The position numbers were made by a program, and so were the translations under genes. A DNA stretch of 64,000 bases, taken from positions 28,913,129-28,977,128 of the forward strand of contig NC_052016.1 in assembly GCF_015832195.1 (NCBI RefSeq), written 5' to 3'. Below the pieces are notes generated by a model. The model was given only the letters and a program-made list of their open reading frames with translations. It was not told the origin of the DNA and did no database searches. The stretch is from Motacilla alba alba (lineage: Eukaryota > Chordata > Aves > Passeriformes > Motacillidae). Below are positions 24,359-38,113 of the stretch, in pieces (position 1 is the stretch's first letter; every line of letters starts with the position of its first letter).

Positions 24359-27300
24359 GTAATTGATAAAAGCAAGCAAACTGAGCTCCCTGACAATGAG
24401 GATTTTTTCTTTTCAGTTGGGTTCCCATTACAGTTCCACAGACTGTGTGCTATGAGCATGCCTCCTTTCCTCTCCCTAGATTTAGACAACAGCATTGCAA
24501 CAATCAGTTTCACTGTCATCATGCCTGGCTAGCATTGCCAAGGCACTTGGAGAATGAATTTCATACATCTCTGGTTTAGGCCATACTGTCAAGACTGAAG
24601 AGGCAGATACCTAGCACCTTCATCTCTGCTGCAGCAGCAGACTGCTGGGTTGGCATTTACTGATCAAAGGAAACATTGCCTGAAGAATTTCCTCTGTCCA
24701 AAGATAAAAGGAATAAAATACTTTCATGGTAAATTTGTCTGAGCACGTTCAGTTACTACTCTTTGGGCATGAAATAAGAAGCTGTTTGTAGAGATCGTAT
24801 TCCCAAACAAAGTACCCTGTGGGAAGAGCCTGATGCTCAAAGGTAGTTAAGTACCGCATCTTTATTGTAGCTGTCACAATACTCCCAACCAGAATATATT
24901 TTCACAGCTCCCTCCACGCTGAACTAGCTTCTGCAGCTATTTATCACATACTGGTCAAGCACGTGCAGCCCCTGTCCTACGGTGGGAGTATAAAACGCAC
25001 ACAAATATACAAAAGTAGCATTTATTGCCTGTGCAACATGTTGTGCAGTGGGGCAACAAGAGACCCCTTCAAGTACTGAATCTGCAGCTGTTGCAGGGAT
25101 TAGGAAATCTTAAGCAAAGAGTCAACTTCTGGATGCAGTGAGAATTCTTCTATTACTGTATTCCAAAGGCTTTTGAAAGCCTTAGGGCTAGTATGAGTCA
25201 TACCAACGGATTTTATACCAAAGAAACAAAGAAAGTTTACTCTTGTGTTAAGCATTTGTAAAAGATCACAACTGAGAACTATCTTCTGCTATTCTAGCAC
25301 CAGGTCTCTGCTGGGCACTCCTAGCAGTCCCTCTGAAAATCCCATCAGTGAGAAACACAAGGCTCAGGAAGGATTTGGGGAAACAAGCGCCTGTCACTCT
25401 GTCTCACTGTCCTGACTCAGGGCTTTGCTCTTCCAGTATTTTCACATAAAATGCATACTCACTCAGGTTCATAGCCTTTGAACCTCAGGGTGAGGCCAAA
25501 TGCTTGAGTCATTTAAAACCTGGTGGAGAAAGGAGAAAATCAGCCACCCCCTGCCAGTTGAAGCCTTACTTAATTCACTTACACTTCATTTCAGCACGCT
25601 GCACTTTCAGGTAAGCCACATAGAGCAGAGGTGACAGTAACCATGCCTAAATTCGTTTTTATTCTTTTAGGTGCCTTTGACCTGGCCCCTAAAGACCTTT
25701 TGGTTCCCCAGTTAAATACCTCAAGAACTCATCAATGGTTATGAGTACCCATCTTCCAGCCCTCTGTTTTACTGAGTCCTTGTGTGGTTGCTGGCTCTAG
25801 TACATCTATGCCTGTCAAGCAGAAAAATGGCTGTTCATAGCAAGTAAAACCAAGAATAAAACCAGAATGAGCAGCTCAGCTATTGATGTGTCTGCTACCT
25901 CATGCCATAGCAACCTGACACATATTTTAAAGCTTTCATGGAGGCCAAAAGAGGAGCTCTCAAGCTTTGAACAGAGCAAAGCTAACTTTATTTAGGTTCA
26001 TTTAAACAATTTCCTTATATGTGATTCCTTGAAATGTCTGATCTTATGTTCTTACTTGAGCTTTTTCAAGAGATTCAGGACCAACCTGCATTTGCACAGC
26101 AAGATGGACACTGAGAAGTTAGTTTTATAACCTGCCTTCCTTAATTGCCGTTTTCAACCTTTACTTAGTTTTTCTCATGTATTTTTCCTTTCTTCTTTCT
26201 CTCTTTAGCTGGGAGATAGATGAAACACAAAGACTAACAAAATAGGGGTGTAGTCCAAAATCCAAGCCTTTAGTTGACCAATAGCAAATACGAGGCCTCT
26301 TGGAATCCAGCTGAATTCCAGCTTTCCTCAGTCTGTACAGATACACAGTCTGAACAGATCTGCCTAACCCTTCTCATCTGCCTCAGTTATGCTGGCAGCA
26401 AAATGCTTCTAAATATTTTGCTGGGCTGCAATTGTTCTTATACATATGACACAGATCTTACTTAAAGCTTCACTGTCTTTTAGAAAATGGGAAAAATGAA
26501 AACCCTTGTCATAACTAGAAAGTTCATCAGAGCTACTGTTTAAAATCTCCTGATCACAAAAACACACGGCAAATCTCACCAAACCCTTACCTTCCCAGTG
26601 TTTTGACCTCAAACTTAGAAAAACATTTCTAGGTTTAGAAAGCCTGTCATATTGATGACACCAAAACTTAGCCTGTCTGTGTGTATACAGAAAGCAAGTT
26701 GTATTGCATCAGGGGAACTTAATCCACCCAGCTGGGCCAAGCTTATTCAAATGGTTTCAGTTGACATACATTTGTCTCCTTTATCTTATACTATCCCTTC
26801 AGAAATTGTGTTTTGTCTTAAAAAATAATACAATACTGTTAAAACAAATCCTGAGAGTATAATTTCTAAAATGTGACTCTTGAAGGCAGATGACCTTTTG
26901 GTTAGGGAAAAAGAAATTATTAGTCCAACCAAATGTTGATAACATTTGAGGTACACTAGGTAAAACATTTAGTCCTGCAAGCACTAGAATTCCACAACTG
27001 AAACATCATATTTAAATTTTGTTGTGAAATAGTTTCTGTTTCAGTATTTCCATGATCTTTTCTCCAATCTGTAGCAATTCTCCAGATTGCAGGTTCTTGA
27101 CCTAGACTAGCTTTTTCTATTATTTCTGTTCTATGCTCGCCACAATTAATTTATTATAACTTTGATATTTACTCCTCCCTCCACTTTCCCACATGATTCA
27201 TTACCACCCTTGAGCTCAACCTTACAGATTTGCCAGTGCAGATATGACCAAAACGAGTGGGCCCAATGCTTCCCACATCACACTTGCTGCACATGAAGAG

Positions 27301-28560
27301 CACAAAAAATGTGTACACAACTTGTAAATCTCAATAATCTACTGCTGAATATGATACTGACAGCAGGTTTTTTCATAGCCAGCTCTGTTTAAGGTGACCT
27401 CAGCATCTAGACTGGAGAAAATCTGTGTGTTCTTTAGCATGGATGTGTTAGCTGTGTTTTTTCAGGGCATTATTTCCCTGTTATTAGGTGTAAATTACTG
27501 TGTTCTTTCACATAGCAGACAGAAGTTGAGAAATTGACCTTTGCTATTAACCTTTACTTCATTCTTTTTATATACTCCTCCAGGCCTTGTAGATATTTGA
27601 GTACAGTTTTTTTTTTCAAAGTATCCTCTTAAAAGGACTTTTTTTTCTATTTATGTTATATTGTTCTTCTGAATAGTAAATATTTTTCCATTGATAGCAC
27701 TCATATTTTATGAAAAAAAAAAGCCTAAAATGTAAGGGTAATAATCTGTGCGTCTCTAGTTGGTTCCAATTATTGTATCTTCTTTCTTTATTACTAACTC
27801 AGAGTAAATTTGTCCTGACTGTCAGTATGGGTGGCAGAGAGTGAAGAGAGCAATGGAAACTGCATCCTGGCTAACAGGACTCCCAAGGGAGGTTTACAGG
27901 TCTTGTTGGACCTGACCTGCGTTTTGTCAACTACATAAGCACAAAAATTACTTCCATCCAGCACTGATTAGCAATAGTATTCATAATCAGTTTCATTACT
28001 CTTACTTGTTCTTTGTTAAAGAGGAGACTGTTATTTCAATTTCTCTTGCGAAATCAGTCTCTAACTAGAAAGGACTATATCTGACCAAAAAAAAAAAATC
28101 TTGGTTAAAGCTGACTGCCCTCCATCTTCACTCTAGCATTTTCTAATTAGCAGTTTACAAAAATGCAGTTGTGGAAGTAGAGTACTGATTTTTCCTCTTT
28201 TCACAGTTTTTCCTAATTGCCATAAAACCTACACAAGTGATACTCTAGTTCCCAGTCATACCAGAGTTTTCTCTCTCAACACTTGAGAGCCTTTCCCCAG
28301 TAAGGCAGATTAATACAGCTTTCCAGTACGTTTTGGAGTTTTCCTACAGAAGAAAGCAGTTCTTTTTGCATGTCTCTTTGTGATCAAAGTTAAACCTGTC
28401 CAAGTCAGAATTCAGAATGACTTAATTTTTTAATTAAGACATTGCACATGAGAGAGCTTTCCTTGGAAACTTGGTTCAGTTTGTTACTGGCCCCACAGGG
28501 TGCCTAAGATCTAACGAAGAGGTCCTAATTATATAGCCCAGTGACAAAACACCACTGCAT

Positions 28561-28623
28561 TCACAGCAAAGCAGAGGGATGAAGAGGTCATCGTAATCTT
28601 TTCATCCCTCTGCTTTGCCCTGA
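28561..28623 (+). ncRNA. Strong 63-nt hairpin, miRNA-precursor-like candidate
   Basis: GCAAAGCAGAGGGATGAA (28566-28583) is repeated as its exact reverse complement at 28601-28618. In a plus-strand RNA the helix continues inward through G-U, A-U, G-C, G-U and U-A pairs (28584-28588 with 28596-28600), leaving a 7-nt loop at 28589-28595. That makes 23 continuous pairs. At the base, after a 2x2 internal loop, three more pairs form (28561-28563 with 28621-28623). The inner wobble pairs would be A-C mismatches on the minus strand, so the plus strand folds better. No family is recognised. An inversion-duplication or miniature transposon end is the alternative. The structure is certain; function is inferred and weak. 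Confidence 0.35.
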
Positions 28624-31600
28624 TGAGACCTTTCCTGTATGAGTCTTAGATAACCTACAAAAAGGAGAGTTGAAATCTGTATTGCTTCCAAGAGGGACTG
28701 AACTGGAGGAAAAGTGACAATCTTAAATGACCTTCTGTTGAGGAGAATGGTTATCAAACCAAAAGGTGAGAGGTTATTTACTTTTAGGCTTGAAGGAAAA
28801 CATATGTAACTGATCCAAATGATATTAAGCATCACATTGTCTCAACAGTTTACTTAAGACACTTTTTATTGGCATTTAACTGATCAAAGTATTAACTCAA
28901 GAATTTATCTGTGCATTTACAACATAAGGTTTCTAATTAATTGAAGAGTTTCTTGCTGTATGCAGCTAACATTTCTTTACAAGTCAAATCATTTTTGCTA
29001 TCTAGGGACAGTGTTTCATATATAGGGAATAGATTTCATAACATATTTAATTAGCACCAAAGTCCTGCATGCCTTAAACTTTGGTTGGGGATAAGATGCA
29101 ATACAGGAGCCTGCCCATTTCTAAGACAGAAGAGGCAGAGAATTTAAGTACAGCTTGGTAAAAAAATCAAATACAAAAATGTTAATTCTTTTTGGTTCCT
29201 TTGATAAATAATAAAAATATTTCTTCCATGTGTCATCTGTTCTAGAGAATAGAGTTGCCTTGACAGAAATCAGTCCAGAAAGACAATGAATAAGGAGGTG
29301 TGCAAAGGCAGACAAAAAACTTTATTTTTACTGCAGACCTTTAAATGTGGTAAGTTGTGTGACAGCAAGTGACTTCATGCACTATTCAATTTGTGGAGTT
29401 CTTCAAAGAAAATAATTAATCCAAATGCTAATTTCTGTAGCTTGTCTTTTTCCTTTCTTTTGGTCCATGTACTATTTCAATATGTTCATTTCCATATCTG
29501 TTATAGTTCCAACACCAGTACATCATTAATTAATGGCAACATGGCTTTCAAATTGCAGACTGAGGACAGTTATTCCGAATATGTATAAGACATCCTCCTT
29601 CACTGAAAGGATACCTCAGGTGTCATATTCAAAAAAGCAAAGGTTGCTTGCTAATTCAGACTTAAGATAACTGTTCATTAATTGCTGTCTGTGTGAGAAA
29701 CAGCAGAATCTTTATTGGTTTTCTTGTAGCTTATATTTTCTAACGAATACAATTAGGGAATATTTTTTACTAAGTTCTTCATTTATTAAATATACCTATT
29801 CCTTAGAAATGCCAGAGAAGTTTGTTACATGGATAATAATCTTAAGGTAATTAAAGTTGATAGGAACCTATCATAATTCATTTCCTAGTCAGATAGTATT
29901 TATTCTGATCCTAAAGGCTTTCTAGTTCATTTCTGTGTAAGATTTTTGATCTGTGTTCTTATCATCTGGGAATATGTCTGAGCAGTCAGCTAAGAACACC
30001 TTGCATCAAAAGACCTCATTTGGAAGGGGAACCAATTTTTTTTTTGCTGCTCATTCCATTGCTCAGAAGAAAATATGATGCATGATGTAAAAGATCCACC
30101 TCTTCAAGCTTCAACAAATGATCCATGGCATGAGAATAATTAATGTCTTACATTTCCAGCTATTGGTTTCCACCTCTGTTCCTTGATTTTGTTTCAGGAA
30201 CTTAATAAGTTAAGAGTTTACAGGAGAAAAATCTATCTCTGTCTAGATATTTCCTGATAGATCCTGCCAGTGGAGAGACTTCATATGGCTAATATTTCTG
30301 CAGATAAATAACTTAAACCTAGGGCCTGTACATATACACAGAAAGCAGGAGAAAGGTAGGAAAATGAGCTGTGTAACTAAATTAATATCTGCCAAGCTAA
30401 AAACATGTGGCAGCATGCTGCCTGTGGCAGCAGCTTGTAGGGAGACTGACGGCAAAATACCAGTATCAGAAGCGCAAAACAGCCTTTCAGTAAAATTTCT
30501 GTCACCTTCTCATGGGGCTGGTGCATTAGCAAGCTGTCCTGGGACATCTCTCCATCAGGACCAGCCAAGAGGTGTGTCACAGCCTTGTGCTCACGGCTGG
30601 GTTCTGGCCAGAGTATCTGTAACCCTGCAAAAACCCATCTCCCCAAGAACATATCCTGGTAGCTGCCCAAGGAATATGTTTTCCCGCCATCCCTCAGGCT
30701 AAAATTATGCTCTGAGCACCCTGAGGGTCAGGCAACAGGATCAGCTGTGCCCAAGTCAGCCTTGGGAGCTCCAGAAAACCTGATGAAACAATGCCTTTTT
30801 GATAAATGTTTCTGAGATTCCATTCCTGAGCAAATCCATTGCATTGTGGAGATGGGCCTTCCTCATGGCAGAGACTGCAGTGCGTGCTCACAGGCTGGCA
30901 GAGCTGCAGCATCTGTGCCCCTGCTGCTCAAAAGAAAGGCTTTCCTTTTTCTTTTTTCTGTCAAACAAGATGAGAAGTGATGTCTGCAGTGCACAGCTGA
31001 GCAGGGCTGGGACCAAGAATTCCATCTTCACTTCTGAGGTCCTGAGAGAGCTTCAATCCTTGCTCATCTCCAGTATTACCAAGAACCTCCATTATGAGAG
31101 ATTTCAATTAATTTTAGATAGGGCTGCCAGTGTCTTTCTAGTTACCTGAAAGAAAATAGAAACTTCACTGCCCTTCCAGCTTCGCTATAGCCTACTACAC
31201 CTCAGGCTTGAAATCTACTTTTGAAAAGCCCTAGGTTTTGCATACATTTCTTCTCTCAGTAATTTCTTACTGCTGAAAAGAAAAGTTCATCCATACAGGA
31301 TCTAGGGTAGCCTCCTGCAGGCTTCTCCAAGATAAAAATTAATCATGATCCACATTAGTTTGCATACTGACAGTATCTCATAGGAAAAAAAAAAAATCTG
31401 GAGCCATAATTACAAGGAGCTTACCTCCCAAGTTTCACATACATCTGAATCACTGAAGAGGTAATGCTAGTTGATAAGTACCTGAGGAAAGTCATGTACC
31501 ACAGGAAATTTATTTTGGCTCCCATGTTTCCCAAACAAACAAAGTTTCTTCAACACAGTTATTTCTCCTGACAGGAACCAACAAATTACTGAATATAAAT

Positions 31601-32898
31601 CTAAGCAATGCTACTCCAGGGCACAATTTAGGATAAGAGCAGATTTGGGAATGCCAGCATAGACTTTACATACCTAGTTCAGTATAAAACATTGAATGCA
31701 TCATCTTTAACTCTTTCAGTGACTTATGTGAATCTGAAAAAACACAGTTTCCATGAGCCTAACCATGGATTTAAAGTCTGCACACAGTGTTGTACAAATT
31801 CTACTAGACTTGAGTCAACAGAGGCAAGTCAAGAGACATAGGACCACAGTCAGAGAATGCGCCTGCTCACCATCCAGTCTCTAACCATGATCATATGTGG
31901 ATACCAAATCAATAAAAACACAAAAGGACAAGAAAAGGGCAAAAACAAGGTTCATAACTATTACATATTTGATTTTCTTTGCTTATCAGTGAGCAACTGG
32001 TAGAAGGAGTCACTTCAGCAGTTCCTTGCTGTGAATGTTCCTGTAACTTCTACATAATCCAAAGCTTCTAAAGCTACCAACTGTGTGTGCTATGTATTTT
32101 TATACACTGCACTTGCTTCACTGGGAGATTACAGGACATAAGGTCCCTGAGACATGTGATTGTGCTGCAAGAGGTGAATATTTGGCTTCCACCTGGTGCA
32201 AAGATTTCATTAACCTGAACTGCTTTCCTCACTTTACTTTTTGAGAAACATTCAATTAGTGAGACATCATTTATTAATTTCATGCTCATGGCAGTAGCAT
32301 CTACTACATGGCACCAATTGTAGAAGTGAGCACCCCTTGTATAAGTCACTTAGTTTGATTTTCACTCTTAAGCCTAAATGCAAGTTTTAATTTTATCTGA
32401 ATAGGGCAATTTTTTCTTATTCAACTAGGGCATACCATGCTTAGCAATTCTTAAACTTTATACATTTCACTGAAATATTTTTCAGGTTAGATTTTCCCAC
32501 CATTGACATGATTTATTTTCCAAGTGTTTGTGATGAAAGCAGATTTTGAAAAATTACTTTCAAATACTCCAGTTCAAATGTTAACACATTATGTTGCAAA
32601 TGACAAAGATTTGCTATTGCCATTGGAATATTACCCTTTGAAGCAAAGGTCTGACATGTTCCCCTCATTTAATTTTCCTCTGTGCCTTTGCAAAAGAAAT
32701 TGAGTGAAAAATAGGGACAGCTGATCGAAGCACAGTGCATTCAAAAATTAGGCATTGTATGTTTGATCTTAAATTTTTATCTATTTTTACTTATTTTAAA
32801 TTTTTATTTATTTTGTTTCTTTTATATTATACTTGTTTGTGACATTGTGTTTTTATTGTTTTTAGTTTGTTCTAAACATAATCTTTTATATAGATGTG

Positions 32899-32956
32899 TA
32901 TATATATATATATATATATATACATACATATACACACATGTACGCATGTATATATA
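32899..32956. repeat. TA microsatellite grading into TACA/TGTA repeats
   Basis: An uninterrupted (TA)12 at about 32899-32922 is followed by an imperfect alternating purine-pyrimidine tract (TACATACATATACACACATGT, then GTATATATA). It is probably length-polymorphic. The short ORFs across it, rich in Tyr and Ile, are artefacts of the repeat. Confidence 0.9.
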
Positions 32957-34477
32957 AAATTTAATGTGCTTTGTCCAGTTTTAATACCTTTGGAACTTGA
33001 AGACAGTAACTGTAATAATTTCAAGACTTCTTTAGCAAAGTTGTGCATTACATTTATAGTCATAATTTTAAAATATCTAAATGTTAGGCTGAGTTTTGAA
33101 ACTACACTCACCCACGGCTGTGGATAGGAAAAAGAGTAGCTGCTGTATTTAAAAGAGTGTGTGATTACAGGTTGCTAAGGCTGACTTGAAAGCAACCAGG
33201 CCACAATGTCAGAAATAGTGGTGAACATGCATGAATTATTCCCCAGGCAATCCACCTATCCCTCTTTTCTGCTAGTCTGAATGATTTCCTATTTCTTTAA
33301 TTTAAAAACTGTCCTTTCCTGCAGTTTTTAGAGTGGTATCTTTGGCTAATAAAAAGAACTTTGTAGTTGTCAGTTAGAAAAGAGTATGCTTCTTTAACCA
33401 AGTAACTTTTTAAAATCAGAATTTTCTGTCAGCCAGCATCTCATTAACACATACACAAAAAGAATAGTAGTATAACAGGACAAAAACACAAAGAATTTAA
33501 TTGGTATTTTTCTTCTGTCATTAGCAACTTTTTGGGACCTACTTTCCTGTAAAAGAGTAATATATTCTCATCATGAGTATGATCCATAAAACTCTATGTT
33601 GCTATTGAAATTGTTAGACTAAATCAAGACAAAGATCTATCACATAACATGTAATGTTCAGCTGTAATAAAATAGCAGAATAATTACTAACCTAGCTATG
33701 AGATGTACAGACAACTGTATAACCCAGATCATTAACTGGCATAGGGAATTGTTTAAAATGCATCACATGTATAGTTTATTTCAGAAATAAAGAGAGCACC
33801 AGAACTTACATAGCTTATTTTTTTTCATTGTCTAGAGAGTATTATACTTTAATGTCCATTGCTGATAGTGGGTTTTTCCCACTTAACTACATCAAGAAAT
33901 AATCAAGAGTTAATTAAACCATTGGTTTTTACTCATGGACTACTGATACTTGAAGTCCTACAGGCATGAATTTTTTGAGTGCTCACAGGATAAGCTGATG
34001 TTCCTTGCCTCTTGGAGATCTTTTGAGTAGTTGCCTTTATCAGGCAGAAGTGGTCACCTAGAAAAATATTGCTCCAGACCCTGGCATTCAATGCACCCAC
34101 TCACATAGCTGGGTGAGAAAACTCTTCTGCCCTGTCATTCACCAACTGTCTGAGATTGCAAGCAGTCAAAATAATTTTCTTTGAAACTCCTGTTTCTCCA
34201 GAAACAGTGAATGCCAGTGAGATGGACTCTGCTGGCTATGTTACCCCAGGTAATAGGACACCAGGCGAGCTTTGAACTGTGTTTATTCTTGGACACAAGG
34301 GATCGAGGTCTTGATCATATCTTGGAAACATTACGAAAGTGCCCTTAAGTACTTTTTTGTTTAGGGATAACCTAAATATGTAACCAGTATTAATCTCCAG
34401 CTATTATTTCCATTTGAGACATCCCTTAGTCATGGAAATAAATGACAAACTCAACTGCAGTCTGTCTTCAGAGGGTT

Positions 34478-34540
34478 ACTTTTAGCATGGGACCCCAGTT
34501 TTAGCATGGGACCCTACAGCTACTTTTAGCATGGGACCCC
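34478..34540. repeat. Three copies of TTTTAGCATGGGACCC
   Basis: The 16-base core occurs at about 34480-34495, 34499-34514 and 34524-34539, with spacers of different length (AGTT-like and TACAGCTAC). A fourth, half-degenerate echo (AGTTTTAAAGCTCCC) follows near 34549-34563. It is a local tandem expansion with no coding frame conserved between copies. Confidence 0.9.
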
Positions 34541-37500
34541 ATAGCTCCAGTTTTAAAGCTCCCATTTGTCTGGGGTCATAGGTTTTCATTGCTATGGAAG
34601 CAAACAGATTTTCAAATGCTGCTTGGCATGTATTAGTATGCCAAGGAAATACTCTTAAAAGATTGTCAGAGACTCATTCCCCTTTCATAGAGAGAGGGAT
34701 GCTTGACATTCTGCTACAACTTCCCACATTTACCTTCTTTTAGGAAGACAGCTGACACTACTGCATTGTGACACTACAACATTGCTGTTATAGTTAACAA
34801 TTTGCAAGTTTTATGGTTTATTTCTTATTTTACAGGAGATTCAGTTCCTTTGTCTACTAATTTTCACAGGAGCCAAACATACCAGTATAATGATGAATAA
34901 CTAGGACTTCATTTTAAAGATTTTTGTACTATAGATCTCATTTTCATATTTTCTTTTTTAGCCATGGCTCCTCTCTATTTCTCTTAAAATTTCACTTTGT
35001 AACTGTGTGCTCTCATGGTTGGGGTAATTTTTCTCATTTCCTTCTAAGTTACAGTTTTCTGACACCTAATGGCTTATTATGTCTCTGAAACCTTGCCCCC
35101 TTTATATGTTTCTCATCCACCTGAGAGAAAGACTCAGAGCTTGGGGAAGTGCTGTTCAATTAGCCTGTGCCTGAGATAACAGGGGCCAAAGGTAGTGTGC
35201 TTAACTTACTTTGCAACGGCTTCCTACATGTCCACAGCTTAAGCTGACCTACCTTGAACCCTTGGTCAGCTCCAATCTGGTTATAAATCAGTATAATCAT
35301 ATCTCAGAGGAGGTTTTGATTGAAAAGCTCATTTTGATGGGCAACTGTATTATGTTAAGCCTCCCTGAATTCTGTTAAAATCTTCTAACTAGTAAAGATG
35401 AGTCAATTTTTTACAATAAAATTGGAGTCATGTTTTAATAATGGCATGCTTGGGATTGCTTTACTGTTCTTTCAGTTGATTATATCTATGGTAGCTCCCT
35501 GGTTTCTGGGTACTCTGTTTTAGGTGATTTTGATATATTCATAAATGGCAATGAATATCTTGGTACTTCTGTAATATTTAACAACAGGTATAATAGTTAC
35601 ATTTTTAAGCAAGAAAGCAAAAATTTGTTTATTTTGTTTGACTGAAAAATGTCAGTTTTTAGTAAAAAAGCTTTACAGCTTTTTACTGTACATAAATAGT
35701 GAAACAGTTTTTAAGACATCTGAATTACAACAAAAATTTTCAGTATTACTTAATATTATTGAAGATTTTGAGCTGAAATAGGAGCTGGGCCCAGTTTATA
35801 AAATGCAGTAACTTGCACGTGGTTTTTACTGCCTAAAACTTGACACGGTCCCCAAAAATGAGTTTCTCCTCCTTTCTGCTCATGCTATTTGCACAGTAGG
35901 AAAAGCGTAGGATTTGGGTATGTTTTTTTCCATCCTAGCTTATAGCACCTCCTTGCTGCTAAAGCAACATTATAATCTCTCATTATAGGCTGAAGTTAAC
36001 ATAATACTACAAGGCTTTTCTGAAAGCTTACTGGCTTTCTAAAGGGTCATCTTCTTAAAGTCATTCCACAACTCCCTCAAGTGTGAGAAGTATGGAACAT
36101 AAAGGCTATAATCTGAAGGTAATACTGAAGAGGGAAAATACAGAATGGTCTTTTAAAGTAGTATGGTTAGACTAGAATCACTGAACAAAAGGAGACTTTT
36201 ATTCAGAAATGGGCTGATATGAAGATTCTTAACTAAAATTTTCCTGTATACTTGCTCTGAGAGAAATTTTCTGTTGCTTATTCTGTAGGAGTTTGAATAT
36301 CAGTATTTCATTAGCTCGCTTTTGTAAGCGGGCTCTGCCTTCAAATGTTAGCATAATTGAGCTAGTTCAGGGGGAAGCACTAATATGAAATTCAAATGGA
36401 CTTTACAGTACCCACCTATTAAATCTTTCTAAATTATGTTCTTTACCTCCTAAATGAGGCAATGCATTTACCTTAATATGAAGAAGATAAGATACATTTA
36501 GAAAGAGCTACCTATTTGCATTGAAATCAACATACTTATAATTTCTACTTTCCTGTAAGAAGGCATGACTATGGGGAAAAAAATGAAAATTAATGCAATA
36601 AGAATCTGGTAATACATTCAGAAAGAAAGACAGAAGAATAATCCAGTGAAATTCTAGGTCTCTGGAGATGCGAGTTGTTTCTTCAAAGTGGGAGTAATAC
36701 GGCAGCAAACTCAAAATGTTTTTTTCTTCAGATTGCAAAGGAATCACATATCTGCTGTTAGATGGTGGCAGTAAAGTAAGTATTTATTACAACTGAGAAT
36801 TCAAGCTGGAAAAGACAAATTAACAGACTAAAGATTTGGCAAGTTGAAACAACCTGAAGGGATATCCACTTGAGTAAAGCTGGGTAAACAGCTTTTACTC
36901 TGAAATTGGGCCAAAACTTATAGGGAAGTGGGAAAAAAGTAGAATAAGATAGCTTTCAAGATAGAATAAGACAATTTTCAAGGCCAGGTTAGCAGCTGGT
37001 GAACATTGGCTTATTGAAGAGTAAAGGAGAGCTGACACAGCCGTGAAACCATCAGAAAAGCAACACAAAATTATGAATAGGAACACAGGCTGTCTGGTTT
37101 TATCAGTCTAATGTTTCAATTTTTAAAGATGAATGCCTTGGGCAGCCTTGAGGTGGAATGCTAATGGAAAAGTTCAAGGAAAAAAATTAATAACGATAAG
37201 TGTTAATTCTTTATGATGCCCTTGTAAAGCCCAAGCTGCAGTGTCAAAAATTCAAAAATTCACATTCAAAATGTGACAATTTATGTGCATTGATTAGGAA
37301 CTTGACTGGTGATTGCAATTAAAGGAGAGACAGAGCCTCAAAAACATGATTTTCCTTTCAGCTTTTTTCAAATGTCTCTTTTGCTGCGTTCTTCAATTGC
37401 TTCCAGTGCCTCCATTTGGCATCTGTCTTCCAAATCAGAAAATACAGGAGTGAAGATTCAACACCATCTTTTCAAGGAGGATGAATATGTTTGCATGATG

Positions 37501-38062
37501 TCCCCAAATGACTCAGAATTGCAATGGAAAAGTAGTGGCCTCAAGTTCCTTCTGTGTATGCTGAGCAATGTAACTCTGAGTCTGTGAAAAAGGCAGGCAT
37601 GCAGCTTGTTCAGAACAAGTAGCAAAGAACTTGATTTCGTAGCAGATGCAGGGAAGGCAGAGAAATGCTTGGTTGAATCTACTAAATTTTCCTAACTATG
37701 ACAAGGTATTTTTGTTTCCGGTATCTAAGCAACAGAATATGATAAAAGTGTCTGAAAAGCATGATGGAAAGAAGTCTTAATTTAATTCAAGGGACTGCGT
37801 TTATGTATTAAAGAAAAAGACAAGCTAAAGTAGCAGTAAAAATTGAATATCAGGTTCCTGATTTGCAAACTATTAAAATTAGAAATATAAGGCACTTTTT
37901 GTTTTTGCATCTTGGAAATCTTGGTCAAATCTGTTTGGTTCTGCCATCACAAACATTGAAAAGGGCATTGCTTACAACTATGCAATTTGAAATTTTTCTT
38001 GAATGGAAAATGTGGATTAATTTTACCTTTGAGAAAAAATATGTTATAAAAGTTGAGAGCAA

Positions 38063-38113
38063 AATATAGGGAAAATCTAAGGTATACATGAATATAGGGA
38101 AATATAAGGTATA
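38063..38113. repeat. Imperfect tandem duplication, period 28
   Basis: AATATAGGGAAAATCTAAGG and following TATA (38063-38086) recurs at 38091-38113 as AATATAGGGAAATATAAGG and TATA, with two differences. It is a minor slippage product. Confidence 0.8.

Larger units (their letters stand above)
15658..28560. other. Long stretch without recognised genes
   Basis: About 12.9 kb of AT-rich DNA. It holds an A18 run (16643-16660), a possible very old CR1 end (20646-20700), an unexplained pair of minus-strand ORFs (22958-23405) and a speculative exon (24305-24358), each listed separately. All other ORFs are short and show no family resemblance. No RNA gene was recognised. Confidence 0.55.

Noticed and set aside
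30364..31149. Two plus-strand ORFs (112 and 116 codons) in GC-richer DNA
   Set aside because: The opposite strand is equally open over the same bases, the peptides show no domain or signal, and they begin and end without splice or promoter context.
32763..33127. ORFs rich in Ile and Tyr around 32.9 kb
   Set aside because: They are translations of the TA microsatellite.
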